From Halorubrum distributum JCM 10118 (lineage in GTDB: Archaea > Halobacteriota > Halobacteria > Halobacteriales > Haloferacaceae): DNA of 64,000 nucleotides. Location: assembly GCF_000337335.1 (NCBI RefSeq), contig NZ_AOJN01000062.1, forward strand, positions 1-64,000, given 5' to 3'. A program made the position numbers and the translations under genes. Below, piece by piece: positions 46,593-54,645 of this stretch (the first letter of the stretch is position 1; the number at the start of each line of letters is the position of its first letter). Below the pieces are notes generated by a model that had not been told where the DNA came from, made no database searches, and worked only from the letters and a program-made list of their open reading frames with translations.

Positions 46593-47270
46593 TCAGGGAG
46601 CGACGCCGACCGTCAGCAGCGTCCCCCACGTCCGGTAGCGGTCGACCATCGCCTCGCGCGTCTCGTAGCCGTCGACGGGGAACTCGGAGGCGTCGGGAAT
46701 CTCGGTCTCGCGGTCGGGAATCGCGTCCTGCTCGGCGACGTACAGGCCGGCCTCGCGGAACGCCGCGCGGTACTCCTCGCGCGACCACAGCGTCATCTCG
46801 ACCGAGATGTTCTCCTGCCACGCGTGGGTCGTCTCGCTCTCCGCGAAGTAGTTCACCGCGCAGTAGAAGGTGCCGCCCGGCTTCAGCACGCGGCGGACCT
46901 CTTCGAGCGTGTGGACGGGGTCGGCCGCGTAGTAGAACGCCTCCATCGAGAAGACGTGGTCGAGCGAGTCGTCGGCGAAGGGGAGTTCGTCGAAGTCGCC
47001 GACCAAGAACCCGACCGCGTCGTCGTCGGTGTACCCGCGGGCGTTGGTCGCCATCTCCGGGGCGCCGTCGAGCCCGTACCCGCGCCCGATCCCCCGCTCG
47101 CGGAGCGCGCGGAGCGCGTAGCCGGAGCCGGTGCCGAGATCGAGGACGGCGTCGCCCGCCTCGACCGGCATCCGCGCCAGGACGTGTTTCGCGGTGTGCC
47201 AGTGGCGGTCCTCCATCCCGCGGTCCTTCCCGCTCGCCGCCCACTCGTCGAACTCCTCGCGGACGCTCAT
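46593..47270 (-). CDS. SAM-dependent methyltransferase (class I)
   Basis: A 225-residue class I methyltransferase. SAM motif I DAVLDLGTGSGYALRALRERG, acidic loop II, motif GFLVGDFDELPFADDSLDHVFSM, and EVRRVLKPGGTFYCAVNYF. It resembles the UbiE/Coq5-like group that methylates small molecules, but the substrate is not set. TATA-like sequence about 27 nt upstream. Followed by repeat copy C and divergent from the DUF2391-like membrane gene. Confidence 0.88.
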   Translation of the reverse strand: MSVREEFDEWAASGKDRGMEDRHWHTAKHVLARMPVEAGDAVLDLGTGSGYALRALRERGIGRGYGLDGAPEMATNARGYTDDDAVGFLVGDFDELPFADDSLDHVFSMEAFYYAADPVHTLEEVRRVLKPGGTFYCAVNYFAESETTHAWQENISVEMTLWSREEYRAAFREAGLYVAEQDAIPDRETEIPDASEFPVDGYETREAMVDRYRTWGTLLTVGVAP

Positions 47271-47336
47271 ACCGGCCGAAGGAGGAGAGCGGTGAAAAAC
47301 GGCGGTGTTTTACCGGCTCCGCTCCCGCTCGTGGGT

Positions 47337-47780
47337 ATGAAGCGACCGCGAGCGCTCCGCCGCCCGCACTTCCGGGTGGCCGACATCGCCCAGCAGTCGG
47401 TCGGGGGGTTCCTGCTCGCGGGCCCGTTCGTCGTCACCGAGGAGGTGTGGGTGCTCGCCGCGGGGATGAACTGGATTCAGGCCGGCGTGACGGCCGCGCT
47501 CGTCGGGCTGATCGGGTACGCCGCCCTGTACCGGGCGGACACCGGCCGCGACGTCGACGAGGAGCCGGAGCTGGTCGGGATCCCGACCCGCTTCGTCTCG
47601 CTGATGACGGTCGCGTTCGGCTCCGTCCTCCTGCTGGCGTTGCTTTTCGACGCCCCGCACACGTTCCTCGTCGAGGGGGGCATCGGCGACGGCGCGGTGG
47701 TGGCGACGTCCGCGAAGGCCGTCTCGCTCGGCGCGGTGTTCAGCGTCGTCGGCGCCGCGACCGCCGACAGCGTGTTCTGA
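47337..47780 (+). CDS. Integral membrane protein, DUF2391-like
   Basis: A 147-residue protein with four hydrophobic segments (about 25-45, 48-63, 88-105, 122-145). Conserved-looking parts are FRVADIAQQSVGGFLLAGPF and TEEVWVLAAGMNW. Resembles the uncharacterised membrane family DUF2391; this is recalled, not verified. TATA-like GTTTTACC at 47307-47314, leaderless. Function unknown. Confidence 0.75.
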   Translation: MKRPRALRRPHFRVADIAQQSVGGFLLAGPFVVTEEVWVLAAGMNWIQAGVTAALVGLIGYAALYRADTGRDVDEEPELVGIPTRFVSLMTVAFGSVLLLALLFDAPHTFLVEGGIGDGAVVATSAKAVSLGAVFSVVGAATADSVF

Positions 47781-47801
47781 TCCGGGCCCGCGCGGTCCGA
47801 G

Positions 47802-48377
47802 TCAGAGGACGACCGAGACGACCGCGAAGAGGATCAGCACGCCGGCGATGTCACAGAGGTTCGTCACCACGGGGATCGTCGTGTCGTCGGGGTTGAGCCC
47901 GATCCGGTAGGACGCCTCGACGGCGGCGACGCTGGCGACGACGACGAGGACGGCGAGACACAGCCCGGAGACCAGCGAGATCAGCAGCACCCGGCCGAGC
48001 GCGAGCGACCCGCCGAGCGCGAGTCCGATCGCCCACGCCGCGACGCCGACGGCGCCGAAGACGGTCGCCGCGAGCGCGAACACCGCGCCCGCGTTCGCCC
48101 GGAGCGCGGGGTTCGAGGGACTGAGCTCGTAGGTCCCAAGATACAGCTGGGTCGTGAGCCGCGAGCAGGTGATCGACGCGAGGTTGCCGGCCGTCCCGAT
48201 CTGGACCGGCACCAGGACGAGCAGCGCCGGGTACCGCAGGAGCACCGCCTCGTAGGTCTCCAAGACGGTCCCGGAGACGAGCTGAAGCACCGACAGCGCG
48301 GCGAGCAGCGGGATCATCGTCCGAACGATCCGCCGGACCGACCACTCGTCGACCGCCGTCGACCGGGGCTCGGTCAC
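47802..48377 (-). CDS. MgtE/SLC41-type half transporter, second of a pair
   Basis: A 191-residue membrane protein with about five helices and the MgtE integral-domain signatures VLVPVQIGTAGNLASITCSRL and IGLNPDDTTIPVVTNLCDIAGV, which line the cation pore. It lacks the N and CBS regulatory domains of bacterial MgtE. It starts at GTG in a GTGA overlap with the upstream half-transporter gene (stop 48374), so the two probably form a heterodimer that moves Mg or another divalent cation. Confidence 0.88.
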   Translation of the reverse strand: MTEPRSTAVDEWSVRRIVRTMIPLLAALSVLQLVSGTVLETYEAVLLRYPALLVLVPVQIGTAGNLASITCSRLTTQLYLGTYELSPSNPALRANAGAVFALAATVFGAVGVAAWAIGLALGGSLALGRVLLISLVSGLCLAVLVVVASVAAVEASYRIGLNPDDTTIPVVTNLCDIAGVLILFAVVSVVL

Positions 48378-48946
48378 GAGACGGCCCCCACGGCGGCGAC
48401 CCCGACGAGGAGGAAGAACACGCCGAACACGTCGCCGAGGGTCGTGACGACCGGCCCGATGACGTTGTCGGGGTCGAGCCCGCGGCGGTAGCCGACGAAG
48501 ATGACCGAGATGAGCACGGTGATCATCAGCACCGCCGAGAGGAACCCGGCGACGACCATCACGCCGACCAGCTGGAAGAGGCTCCCGCCGTCGCCGAACA
48601 GGACGAGCGTGAGATAGGTGACGACCGCGATGAACACGGAGACGGTCATCCCGTTGAGGAAGGAGGCGACGACCGCGTTCGTGAGCCGGCGGTCCAGCCG
48701 GAACCGCGGCTCGATGAGCCCCTGATGGAGCCCGGTCGAGAGCCGGGCGCCGAGCGAGCCGTACACCCCGCCCCGGGTGGCGAGGAACGCCGGCAGGAGG
48801 AGGAGGAGTCCGGGAACCTCCGCGATGTTCGCGCGCATGGTGTCGGAGGCGAGTATCGTCCCCGCGAACAGCCCGGCGATCAGGCTGACGGAGATAACCG
48901 GGAGCGCCTGCCGATAGATGTCGCGCGCGGAGTCGTGCCCGGGCAT
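48374..48946 (-). CDS. MgtE/SLC41-type half transporter, first of a pair
   Basis: A 190-residue partner of the gene at 47802. Signatures LLLLLPAFLATRGGVYGSLGARL and [23 protein letters not shown] align with the pore motifs of its neighbour; P-A-F-L-A-T-R-G and N-V-I-G-P-V-V-T are typical. About five helices, no cytoplasmic regulatory domain. TATA-like sequence before the ATG at 48946 gives a leaderless start. The operon thus makes two similar half channels. Confidence 0.88.
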   Translation of the reverse strand: MPGHDSARDIYRQALPVISVSLIAGLFAGTILASDTMRANIAEVPGLLLLLPAFLATRGGVYGSLGARLSTGLHQGLIEPRFRLDRRLTNAVVASFLNGMTVSVFIAVVTYLTLVLFGDGGSLFQLVGVMVVAGFLSAVLMITVLISVIFVGYRRGLDPDNVIGPVVTTLGDVFGVFFLLVGVAAVGAVS

Positions 48947-49063
48947 CGAACGCACCGACGGCGGGCGGGGCAAAAAAACCGACCGCCGCGAGCGGCGACC
49001 GCCGTCGGTCCGCGAGCGCCCGTGAGCGGTTCGGGGAGCGATCGCCGAATAAGTGTCTGTACC

Positions 49064-49084
49064 TCCAAACGAAACGGTGGGGTC
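49064..49084 (+). promoter_or_regulatory. ORB-like motif 3
   Basis: TCCAAACGAAACGGTGGGGT followed by C: the same TCCA-N3-GAAACG-N2-GGGGTC pattern as at 20754 and 42955, in the divergent gap between the half-transporter pair and the gene at 49199. Confidence 0.45.
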
Positions 49085-49198
49085 GGTGGCGCACGGACAC
49101 GACGCCGACCGAGCGCGACGGGAGCGACCCGGCCGCGTCCGACGGTCTCGGACGGCTCCGGCCCGCACCGTTAAGTCCGTCGGGCGAGTTCCGATCCC

Positions 49199-49777
49199 AT
49201 GGACTACTCCCTCGCCGTCGAGAACGGGCCGGAGACGATACCGGGCGGGACCGGACTCCTCCTCGTCCACCCGAGCATCGGCGAGACGGACCGGATCGAC
49301 ACGGACTTCTTAAAGACCGACACCGACGCGTTCCTCGTCGTCTCGACGCGGACCACCGCCCGCGAGGTCGAACAGAAGCTGGAGTACTACGACGTCGATG
49401 AGACGAAGGCGACCATCCTCGACACGCTCTCCGTCGAGCGCGGGTACTCGCGGCGCACCGCCGACGACGTCTACTACGTCTCCGCGCCGGACGACCTCGA
49501 CGGCGTCGTCGACCGCGTGGAGCGGTTCCTCACCGAGAACGAGGGGAAGCGGCGCGTCTCGGTCGACTCGCTCACCGAGATGGCCTACTACGCCGACGAC
49601 GACGCGGTGTACGAGGCCGCCGCCGAGATCCTCGAACTCCTCGACGAGCACGACGCGGTCGGCATCTTCCACCTCTCGGAGGAGGTCCACGAGGTCGCGA
49701 CGCTCGACCGGTTCCGCGAGCTGTTCGACGGCGTCATCGACCTCGACGGCGAGGGCAACGTCGTCGTCGACGTCTGA
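49199..49777 (+). CDS. Degenerate RAD55/RecA-like protein
   Basis: A 192-residue soluble acidic protein. The alternating strand-helix pattern (PGGTGLLLVHPSIGETDRID, DAFLVVSTRTTAREVEQKL, DAVGIFHLSEEVHEVATL) is that of a KaiC/RAD55-like domain without Walker A; the N-terminus FSLAVENGPETIPGGT-like start and lack of a P-loop suggest a regulatory or structural role. It has family resemblance to the zinc-finger protein at 18444-19274. Function unknown. Confidence 0.75.
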   Translation: MDYSLAVENGPETIPGGTGLLLVHPSIGETDRIDTDFLKTDTDAFLVVSTRTTAREVEQKLEYYDVDETKATILDTLSVERGYSRRTADDVYYVSAPDDLDGVVDRVERFLTENEGKRRVSVDSLTEMAYYADDDAVYEAAAEILELLDEHDAVGIFHLSEEVHEVATLDRFRELFDGVIDLDGEGNVVVDV

Positions 49778-49808
49778 GCGGCCGCTTCGCCGCGGGACGC
49801 GCGACTCC

Positions 49809-50723
49809 TCACTCCTCGTCGACGAGCGCCGCGAACGTCTTCTCCGCCCACGCCACCGCGTAGTCGGCCCCGCGCTCTCGGTACGCGGTCGTGTCGAGCG
49901 CGCCGTACGGCGCCGGGAGGTCGAGGTCGTGTTTCACCGCCGAGCAGGCGTACTCCGTCGCGCTCGGGAACTCGGTCTCGCCGCGGGCGACCTCGCCGGA
50001 GAGGCCGCCGAGCCGGCCGGAGAGCCGCTCGCCGGCGTCGACCCACGCGTCGAACAGCCGGGGGTGTTCGCCCTCCCACGAGGCGAACTCGTCGCGGGCG
50101 TGGAGGCCGACCCACGCGTCGAACAGCGCGTTCGCGACCTGGAAGACGTCGGTCGGGCCGAACCCGGTCGTGGATTCGCCCGTCTCGGGGTCGGGACGGC
50201 GGATCGCGGCGTCGAGGTCGCGATAGCGCTCGCCGAAGAACGGGAGGAACGACTCGGGAAGACCGGACGAATCGCCGCCGTTCGCGGCGTCACCGTTCGA
50301 CGAGGCGTCGCCGTTCGACGAGGCGTCGCCGCCGACTGCGCCCGGCGCCGGCTCGCACCCGATCTGGACCAGCCGCTCGGCGATGAGGAACGCGAGGAAG
50401 TCCTCCGGGGTCCCCTCAGCGCGCCGCTTGACGAGGACGGTCGGCGGGTCGGTCTGCGCCGTCCGGACGACCGTCCCGTCCCCGGGGAGCCCGACGGTGA
50501 ACGCCGGGCCGGCGTGCTTCCGGAGCAGGTCGGGTACCGCTTCGGGAAGCCAGTCGGCGGGGTACGACGCGGGGCCGAGCCCGTCGACGAAGAGGCCGAG
50601 GTCCTCCGCGGCGGCCGGCGGGAGCGTCTCGAAGTCGGAGTCGACGTCGAGGACGGGCGACCCCGGCGCGTACCGGTCGCGGACCGCCGCGAGGTCGTCG
50701 TCGAGCGACCGGGGCGAGAACAT
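49809..50723 (-). CDS. Conserved haloarchaeal protein, unknown function
   Basis: A 304-residue acidic protein. Globular N-terminal part (DDDLAAVRDRYAPGSPVLDVDS, FTVGLPGDGTVVRTAQTDPP) and a helical C-terminal part (VFQVANALFDAWVGLHARDEF, ATEYACSAVKHDLDLPAPYG). A low-complexity loop at about 140-160 includes two exact 18-bp units (50293-50328) encoding SSNGDA twice. The ATG at 50723 is chosen because it shares its A with the stop codon (TGATG) of a 29-codon gene upstream. Confidence 0.78.
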   Translation of the reverse strand: MFSPRSLDDDLAAVRDRYAPGSPVLDVDSDFETLPPAAAEDLGLFVDGLGPASYPADWLPEAVPDLLRKHAGPAFTVGLPGDGTVVRTAQTDPPTVLVKRRAEGTPEDFLAFLIAERLVQIGCEPAPGAVGGDASSNGDASSNGDAANGGDSSGLPESFLPFFGERYRDLDAAIRRPDPETGESTTGFGPTDVFQVANALFDAWVGLHARDEFASWEGEHPRLFDAWVDAGERLSGRLGGLSGEVARGETEFPSATEYACSAVKHDLDLPAPYGALDTTAYRERGADYAVAWAEKTFAALVDEE

Positions 50724-50812
50724 CAGGCGAAGACGTACGAGAGGATGATTAGCACCGAGAGGACGGCCGAGACGCCGACCGTACCAACCACGATCTGAGT
50801 CGATTTCTTCAT
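50723..50812 (-). CDS. 29-residue membrane microprotein, too short for usual calls
   Basis: An ORF of 29 codons plus stop, MKKSTQIVVGTVG then a hydrophobic stretch and end SYVFA. One transmembrane helix (about 6-27) after a basic Lys-Lys N-terminus. TATA-like ATTTTAACG at 50833-50841 lies 27 nt before the ATG, as for normal leaderless genes here. Its stop overlaps the start of the downstream gene (TGATG), so the two are coupled. No promoter closer to the downstream gene is seen. Function unknown. Confidence 0.7.
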   Translation of the reverse strand: MKKSTQIVVGTVGVSAVLSVLIILSYVFA

Positions 50813-50901
50813 GCGCGTTCGTGCGTCCGCCGGTCGTTAAAATCATCCGGTCCGCGGCAAGCGTGCGGCGATTTTATGTCGCCAGACGAGAGTACGGAGG
50901 T

Positions 50902-51369
50902 ATGCGAGTTCGTGACGCGGTCGAGGCCGACGCCGCGGCCCTGGGGTCGATGACGGGCCGGCCCGAAGGCGTCGTCCGAAACATGATCCACGACCGGTCG
51001 GTACGCGTCGGGGTGACGGACGAGGCGACCGGGCGCGACGCCGCGAGCGACGGGGCGGACCCGGCGGGTCGGAGCGCCGACGACGACACCCCGGTCGACG
51101 CGGTCGCGGCGTTCGTCGCGTTCGACGTGCGCGACGGCGTCGTCCACGTGACGAACGTCGAGGGCGACCCCGAGGCAGTCCGGCGGCTGTTCGAGGAGCC
51201 GGTGCGGTTCGCGACCCGGGAGGGAATGACGGTCGAGGCCGTCCTCCCGACCGACGGAACCGCGGTCGACGCGGCCGAGGCCGTCGGGTTCGCGGCGGTC
51301 GGCTCGGGACCGCGGATCGACGGCGCGTCGACGGCGCGGTACCGGTTCGATCCGGAGGAGGGCGGGTGA
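50902..51369 (+). CDS. GNAT-like acetyltransferase domain protein
   Basis: A 155-residue protein with GNAT-like features: the N-terminus MRVRDAVEADAAALGSMTG as in GNAT strand 1 and helix 1, and the C-terminal AAEAVGFAAVGSGPRIDG. The central acetyl-CoA loop R-x-x-G-x-G/A is not clear, so enzymatic activity is doubtful. A low-complexity acidic segment (about 43-65) is inserted. TATA-like GATTTTATG at 50871-50879, leaderless. Substrate unknown. Confidence 0.6.
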   Translation: MRVRDAVEADAAALGSMTGRPEGVVRNMIHDRSVRVGVTDEATGRDAASDGADPAGRSADDDTPVDAVAAFVAFDVRDGVVHVTNVEGDPEAVRRLFEEPVRFATREGMTVEAVLPTDGTAVDAAEAVGFAAVGSGPRIDGASTARYRFDPEEGG

Positions 51370-51490
51370 AGGTCGGAGACGGTGACCGCCGAATCCGAGG
51401 CCCGGTCGAAACCCGCCGGTGCCGACGCGCGGGGGCGGTGCCTCGGGACACGGCGCCCGTGTCGGCCGATCGGGCCGGATCCGTCACCCG

Positions 51491-51871
51491 TCAGCGATCG
51501 GTGCTGTCCGGGCGTGCCAGCAGCTCCTGTTCGTATTCGGCGACCGCCTGTACGACTGCCTCCGCGTCCCGTTCGGGGACGTCGAACTCCGCGAGGCTCT
51601 CGTCTAACAGCTCGAGCGCTCTCTGGATGTGATCGGGCGTGAAGGGGACGTGAAGGTGCGCTTCGCGGACTGGCGCGGCGTCGTAAGTCTCCGGGCCACC
51701 CGCTTTTTCGCAGAGGAAGTCGGTTTGCGTCCGTCGGAGCGTCTCCATGTCCGCGTCGGCGAAGAACGGTCCCAGCACGTCGTCGTCGAGAAGCCTGTCG
51801 TAGAAGTCGTCCACCACGCTCCGAATCCCCTCGTGGCCACCGAGACGTTCGTACAGGGTCTCCTCGGTCAT
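51491..51871 (-). CDS. Truncated haemoglobin (group I-like)
   Basis: A 126-residue 2/2 globin. Haem-pocket features are seen: B-helix VVDDFYDRLL with Tyr, CD region LGPFFADADM, E-helix QTDFLCEKAGG with Gln at E7, and the proximal His in EAHLHVPFTPDH. Such globins bind oxygen or nitric oxide and can detoxify NO. TATA-like ATTTTAGCG at 51890-51898 gives a leaderless start. Length is typical. Confidence 0.93.
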   Translation of the reverse strand: MTEETLYERLGGHEGIRSVVDDFYDRLLDDDVLGPFFADADMETLRRTQTDFLCEKAGGPETYDAAPVREAHLHVPFTPDHIQRALELLDESLAEFDVPERDAEAVVQAVAEYEQELLARPDSTDR

Positions 51872-52043
51872 ACTCGGCGTATCACGCTAAAATGCGAAAT
51901 AGCTCACGGAGTCGCGTTACGCGTCGGCCGAGCGGTCGATCGCGTGTCAACCCCCGTGGTGTCTCCCGTGGCGTGTTGAACGCGGTCGCTGTGGTCAGGG
52001 GCGACGTTTCGCCGGACCGAACCGTCTCCCGCGGGCGGGTCGC

Positions 52044-53225
52044 TCAGTCGAAGCGGTCTTGGACGATTTCGAGCGCCTCCTCGCGGTCGTCCCAGTCGAC
52101 GAACACCGCGACGGAGGTCGCGCTCGTGATCAGGTCGATGATGTTGATGCCGGCCTCGGCGATGGGCGCGATGATCTCCTGGATGACGCCGGACTGGTTG
52201 GGAAGCTCGCCGCCCGTGACGCGGATCACGGCGATGGGGTCGGCGACGGTGACCGAGGAGAGCGCCTCGTCGGTGACGACCGCCTCGTGGAGCAGCGCCT
52301 CGGCGGTCTCGGCGACGTCGACGTCGACGTAGAAGGTGACAGAGTCCATCCCCGAGGCGACCGCGTCGATGTTGATCTCCTCGGCGCGGAGCGCGTTCGC
52401 CAGCTCCGAGAGGATCCCCGGTCGGTTGCGGATCGCCCGGCCCGCGATGGTGAGGCACGCGAGCGGCTCCTCGCGCATGTCGATCAGGCTCTCGAACTCG
52501 CCCTCGATCCGGGTGCCGCCCCGGAGCAGGTCGCCGTGCTGGTAGTGGACGACCCGAACGTCGAGCCCCTCGTCCTTGTACGAGAGCGCGGAGGGCGCGA
52601 CCACCTCGGCGCCGCGGAAAGAGAGGTTGCGAAGCTCGTCGACGGTGATCTGGCCGACGTTGCGCGCGCCCTCGACGACCCGCGGGTCGCCCGTCATCAC
52701 GCCCTCGACGTCGGTGACGATGACGACCTCGTCGGCGTCCATGTAGTTGCCGAGCATGACCGCGGTCGTGTCCGACCCGCCGCGGCCGAGCGTGGTGACG
52801 TTGCCGTCGTGGTCCTCGGCGAGGAACCCAGTGATGATCGGGACGACGCCGTCCATGTCGGCGGCGATCTCCTCGGCCCGACGCTTGGTCTCCGCGACGT
52901 CGACCTCGCCGCGCTCGTCCGTGATCACCGGCCAGTCCGGGTGTCCGGGTTCGAGGAAGACGGCGTCGACGTCGCGGACGGAGAGCGCGGCCTTCAGCAT
53001 GCGGACGCTGGTGCGCTCGCCCATCGAGACGATCTCCGCGCGGTCGGCGTCGTCCGTCTCGAAGGTGATGTCGTCGAGGAGGTCGTCCGTGGTCGACCCC
53101 ATCGCGCTCGCGACGACCGCGATCTCGTGGCCGGCCGCGACGGCGCTCGCCACCGAGTCGGCGGCGCGTTCGATCCGGTCGCCGCTCCCGAGGCTCGTGC
53201 CGCCGAACTTGGCGATTACGCGCAT
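52044..53225 (-). CDS. lysC: Aspartate kinase
   Basis: A 393-residue enzyme phosphorylating aspartate, the entry to threonine, methionine and lysine synthesis. Kinase domain with AKFGGTSLGSGDRIERAA, GERTSVRMLKAAL, TLGRGGSDTTAVML; two C-terminal ACT repeats (about 255-393; MREEPLACLTIAGRAIRNRPGI and IAVIRVTGGELPNQSGV), probably for feedback by threonine or lysine. The ATG at 53225 begins with the kinase strand MRVIAKFGGTS. A leader of about 130 nt is possible, as the nearest TATA-like box is near 53380. Confidence 0.96.
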   Translation of the reverse strand: MRVIAKFGGTSLGSGDRIERAADSVASAVAAGHEIAVVASAMGSTTDDLLDDITFETDDADRAEIVSMGERTSVRMLKAALSVRDVDAVFLEPGHPDWPVITDERGEVDVAETKRRAEEIAADMDGVVPIITGFLAEDHDGNVTTLGRGGSDTTAVMLGNYMDADEVVIVTDVEGVMTGDPRVVEGARNVGQITVDELRNLSFRGAEVVAPSALSYKDEGLDVRVVHYQHGDLLRGGTRIEGEFESLIDMREEPLACLTIAGRAIRNRPGILSELANALRAEEINIDAVASGMDSVTFYVDVDVAETAEALLHEAVVTDEALSSVTVADPIAVIRVTGGELPNQSGVIQEIIAPIAEAGINIIDLITSATSVAVFVDWDDREEALEIVQDRFD

Positions 53226-53574
53226 GCGGCTACTCCGTTCCGCGTCCGTGCGGGTCGGTCTCCGAGAGACGGTCGAGGCGGTTCGAGGGCGACGGCGCGG
53301 TCCGGACCGAGGCCGGAGTCCCGGCCCGGTCGGCGGAAGCGATCGGTAAACATGCGACTCCGTAGCGGAGGAAGCCGGATAACAGTATCTTCTTCGACAA
53401 GGGTCGCCCGAATCGCAGAACCGCACGAATCGGCGGCCGCGAGCGGGTGAAAACGAAACGAACGATCAGCGCATTTCGGAATCGGAGGTCGGGGTGTGTG
53501 AGGGACGCGCGCAGAGGACGGAGGGACGCGCGCAGGGGACGGAGGGACGCGCGCAGGGAAGACGGATAGAGGCG
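53226..53574. other. Intergenic: long upstream region of aspartate kinase with 21-bp repeats
   Basis: No coding signal. A TATA-like box for aspartate kinase may lie near 53377-53387 on the minus strand, giving a leader of about 130 nt. Three 21-bp tandem units follow at 53500-53562 (period 21; unit begins GAGGGACGCGCGCAG). Confidence 0.55.
53500..53562. repeat. Three 21-bp tandem units
   Basis: Units at 53500, 53521 and 53542 sharing GAGGGACGCGCGCAG with one or two base changes in the second half. Directly downstream of the oapC stop codon. Confidence 0.85.
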
Positions 53575-54231
53575 CTACTCGTCCTGAATGCCCCACGCGT
53601 CGGGCATCTCGATGACGTAGCGGCCGTCCTCCTGGAGAGAGATGATGTACTCCTGTCTGTCGTACAGCTCCATCAGGTTGAGCTCGTACTGCCCGGGGCT
53701 GACGATGCGGATGCTCTCGAACTGGTCGTTGAGCTCGTCGCGGAGCGCGTCGATGCCGGGCTGCGGCTCCTCTTCGGCCGGCGGCGCGTCGGCGGGCTCG
53801 ACGTCGCGGCTCGCGCGGTCGAGCTCGTCCGGCGACACCACCTCGGAGCGCGCGCTCGCCTGCGCGGTGTCCTCGTCGCTCCGGTCCGCGATCTGTTCCG
53901 TGCCGTCGGCTTCGCTCGCGGAGTCGGCGCTCGCAGCGGCTTCGTTCGGCGTCTCGTCCGCGGACTCGCTCGGACGACGGTCGGCCGCGCTCTCGTCGGG
54001 CGCCGGCTCGTCGGCTGGGGCCGGCGGCGTCCTGTCGGACGGGTCGACGGCGGAGCCGGACGGTCCGGCGGGGGAGCCGGACGCCTGATCGGCCTCGTCG
54101 GCACTCGGGTCCTCCGTCGCGCCGGCGGGCTTGAACTGGAACTTGTTCCCGCCGCAGTCGGGACAGCCCGACAGCATCTCCTTGGAGCCGTCGGGGAACG
54201 TCCGCCCGCAGGTGGTACACTGATGGGGCAT
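53575..54231 (-). CDS. oapC: Zn-ribbon protein OapC
   Basis: A 218-residue protein. The N-terminal zinc ribbon CTTCGRTFPDGSKEMLSGCPDC (about 5-26) is followed by NKFQFKP, then a 110-residue acidic, Ser/Ala-rich linker, and a C-terminal domain (FESIRIVSPGQYELNLMELYDRQEYIISLQEDGRYVIEMPD). This matches OapC (DUF2072-like), the third of the origin-associated protein genes first named beside an origin in Haloferax. It is the last gene of the three-gene operon, 0 nt after oapB. No orc1 gene is seen in the window. Confidence 0.9.
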   Translation of the reverse strand: MPHQCTTCGRTFPDGSKEMLSGCPDCGGNKFQFKPAGATEDPSADEADQASGSPAGPSGSAVDPSDRTPPAPADEPAPDESAADRRPSESADETPNEAAASADSASEADGTEQIADRSDEDTAQASARSEVVSPDELDRASRDVEPADAPPAEEEPQPGIDALRDELNDQFESIRIVSPGQYELNLMELYDRQEYIISLQEDGRYVIEMPDAWGIQDE

Positions 54232-54645
54232 CTACTTGCGGGAGACGAGCGTGCTGATGAGGTTCTCGTCTTTGTGGAGGGTCTCGATGCGGTTCGCCGG
54301 GCCGATCACCGTGAGCTTCTGGGTGGACTCGCGGCCCATCAGCTTGTCGAGGAAGCTCTGGTCGCCCGCCTCGGCCTTGGGGTACGTCTCGATCTCGATG
54401 CCGGTGAAGTCGTCGGGACTGATCTCGGTCATCGTCACCTCGATGAGCTTCGACTCCTCGTCCGGGGAGAGCCCCTCTTCGAGGATGACGATGTTGCCCT
54501 CGCGGACGCCGTCGAGGATGAGCCGGATCTTCTCCATGCTCGTGAGTCCCTCCATCCGCGCGCCGCTTATCATGTCGATCCGGACGCCGTCGTCGCCGTC
54601 GTCGGGGTCGTCCGCCGCGTCGACGTTGGCTTTCGGGCCGGGCAT
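54232..54645 (-). CDS. oapB: OapB (DUF2073) protein
   Basis: A 137-residue DUF2073 protein. Conserved RIDMISGARMEGLTSMEKIRLILDGVREGNIVILEEGLSPDEESKLIEVTM and the C-terminal KLTVIGPANRIETLHKDENLISTLV. The function is unknown; the gene is always linked to oapA and oapC in haloarchaea. It overlaps oapA by one nucleotide (TGATG type) and is followed immediately by oapC, so the three are one operon. Confidence 0.9.
   Translation of the reverse strand: MPGPKANVDAADDPDDGDDGVRIDMISGARMEGLTSMEKIRLILDGVREGNIVILEEGLSPDEESKLIEVTMTEISPDDFTGIEIETYPKAEAGDQSFLDKLMGRESTQKLTVIGPANRIETLHKDENLISTLVSRK

Noticed and set aside
53226-53426. Upstream extension of the aspartate kinase frame.
   Set aside because: It gives arginine-rich sequence without homology features; the kinase strand begins exactly at the ATG at 53225.
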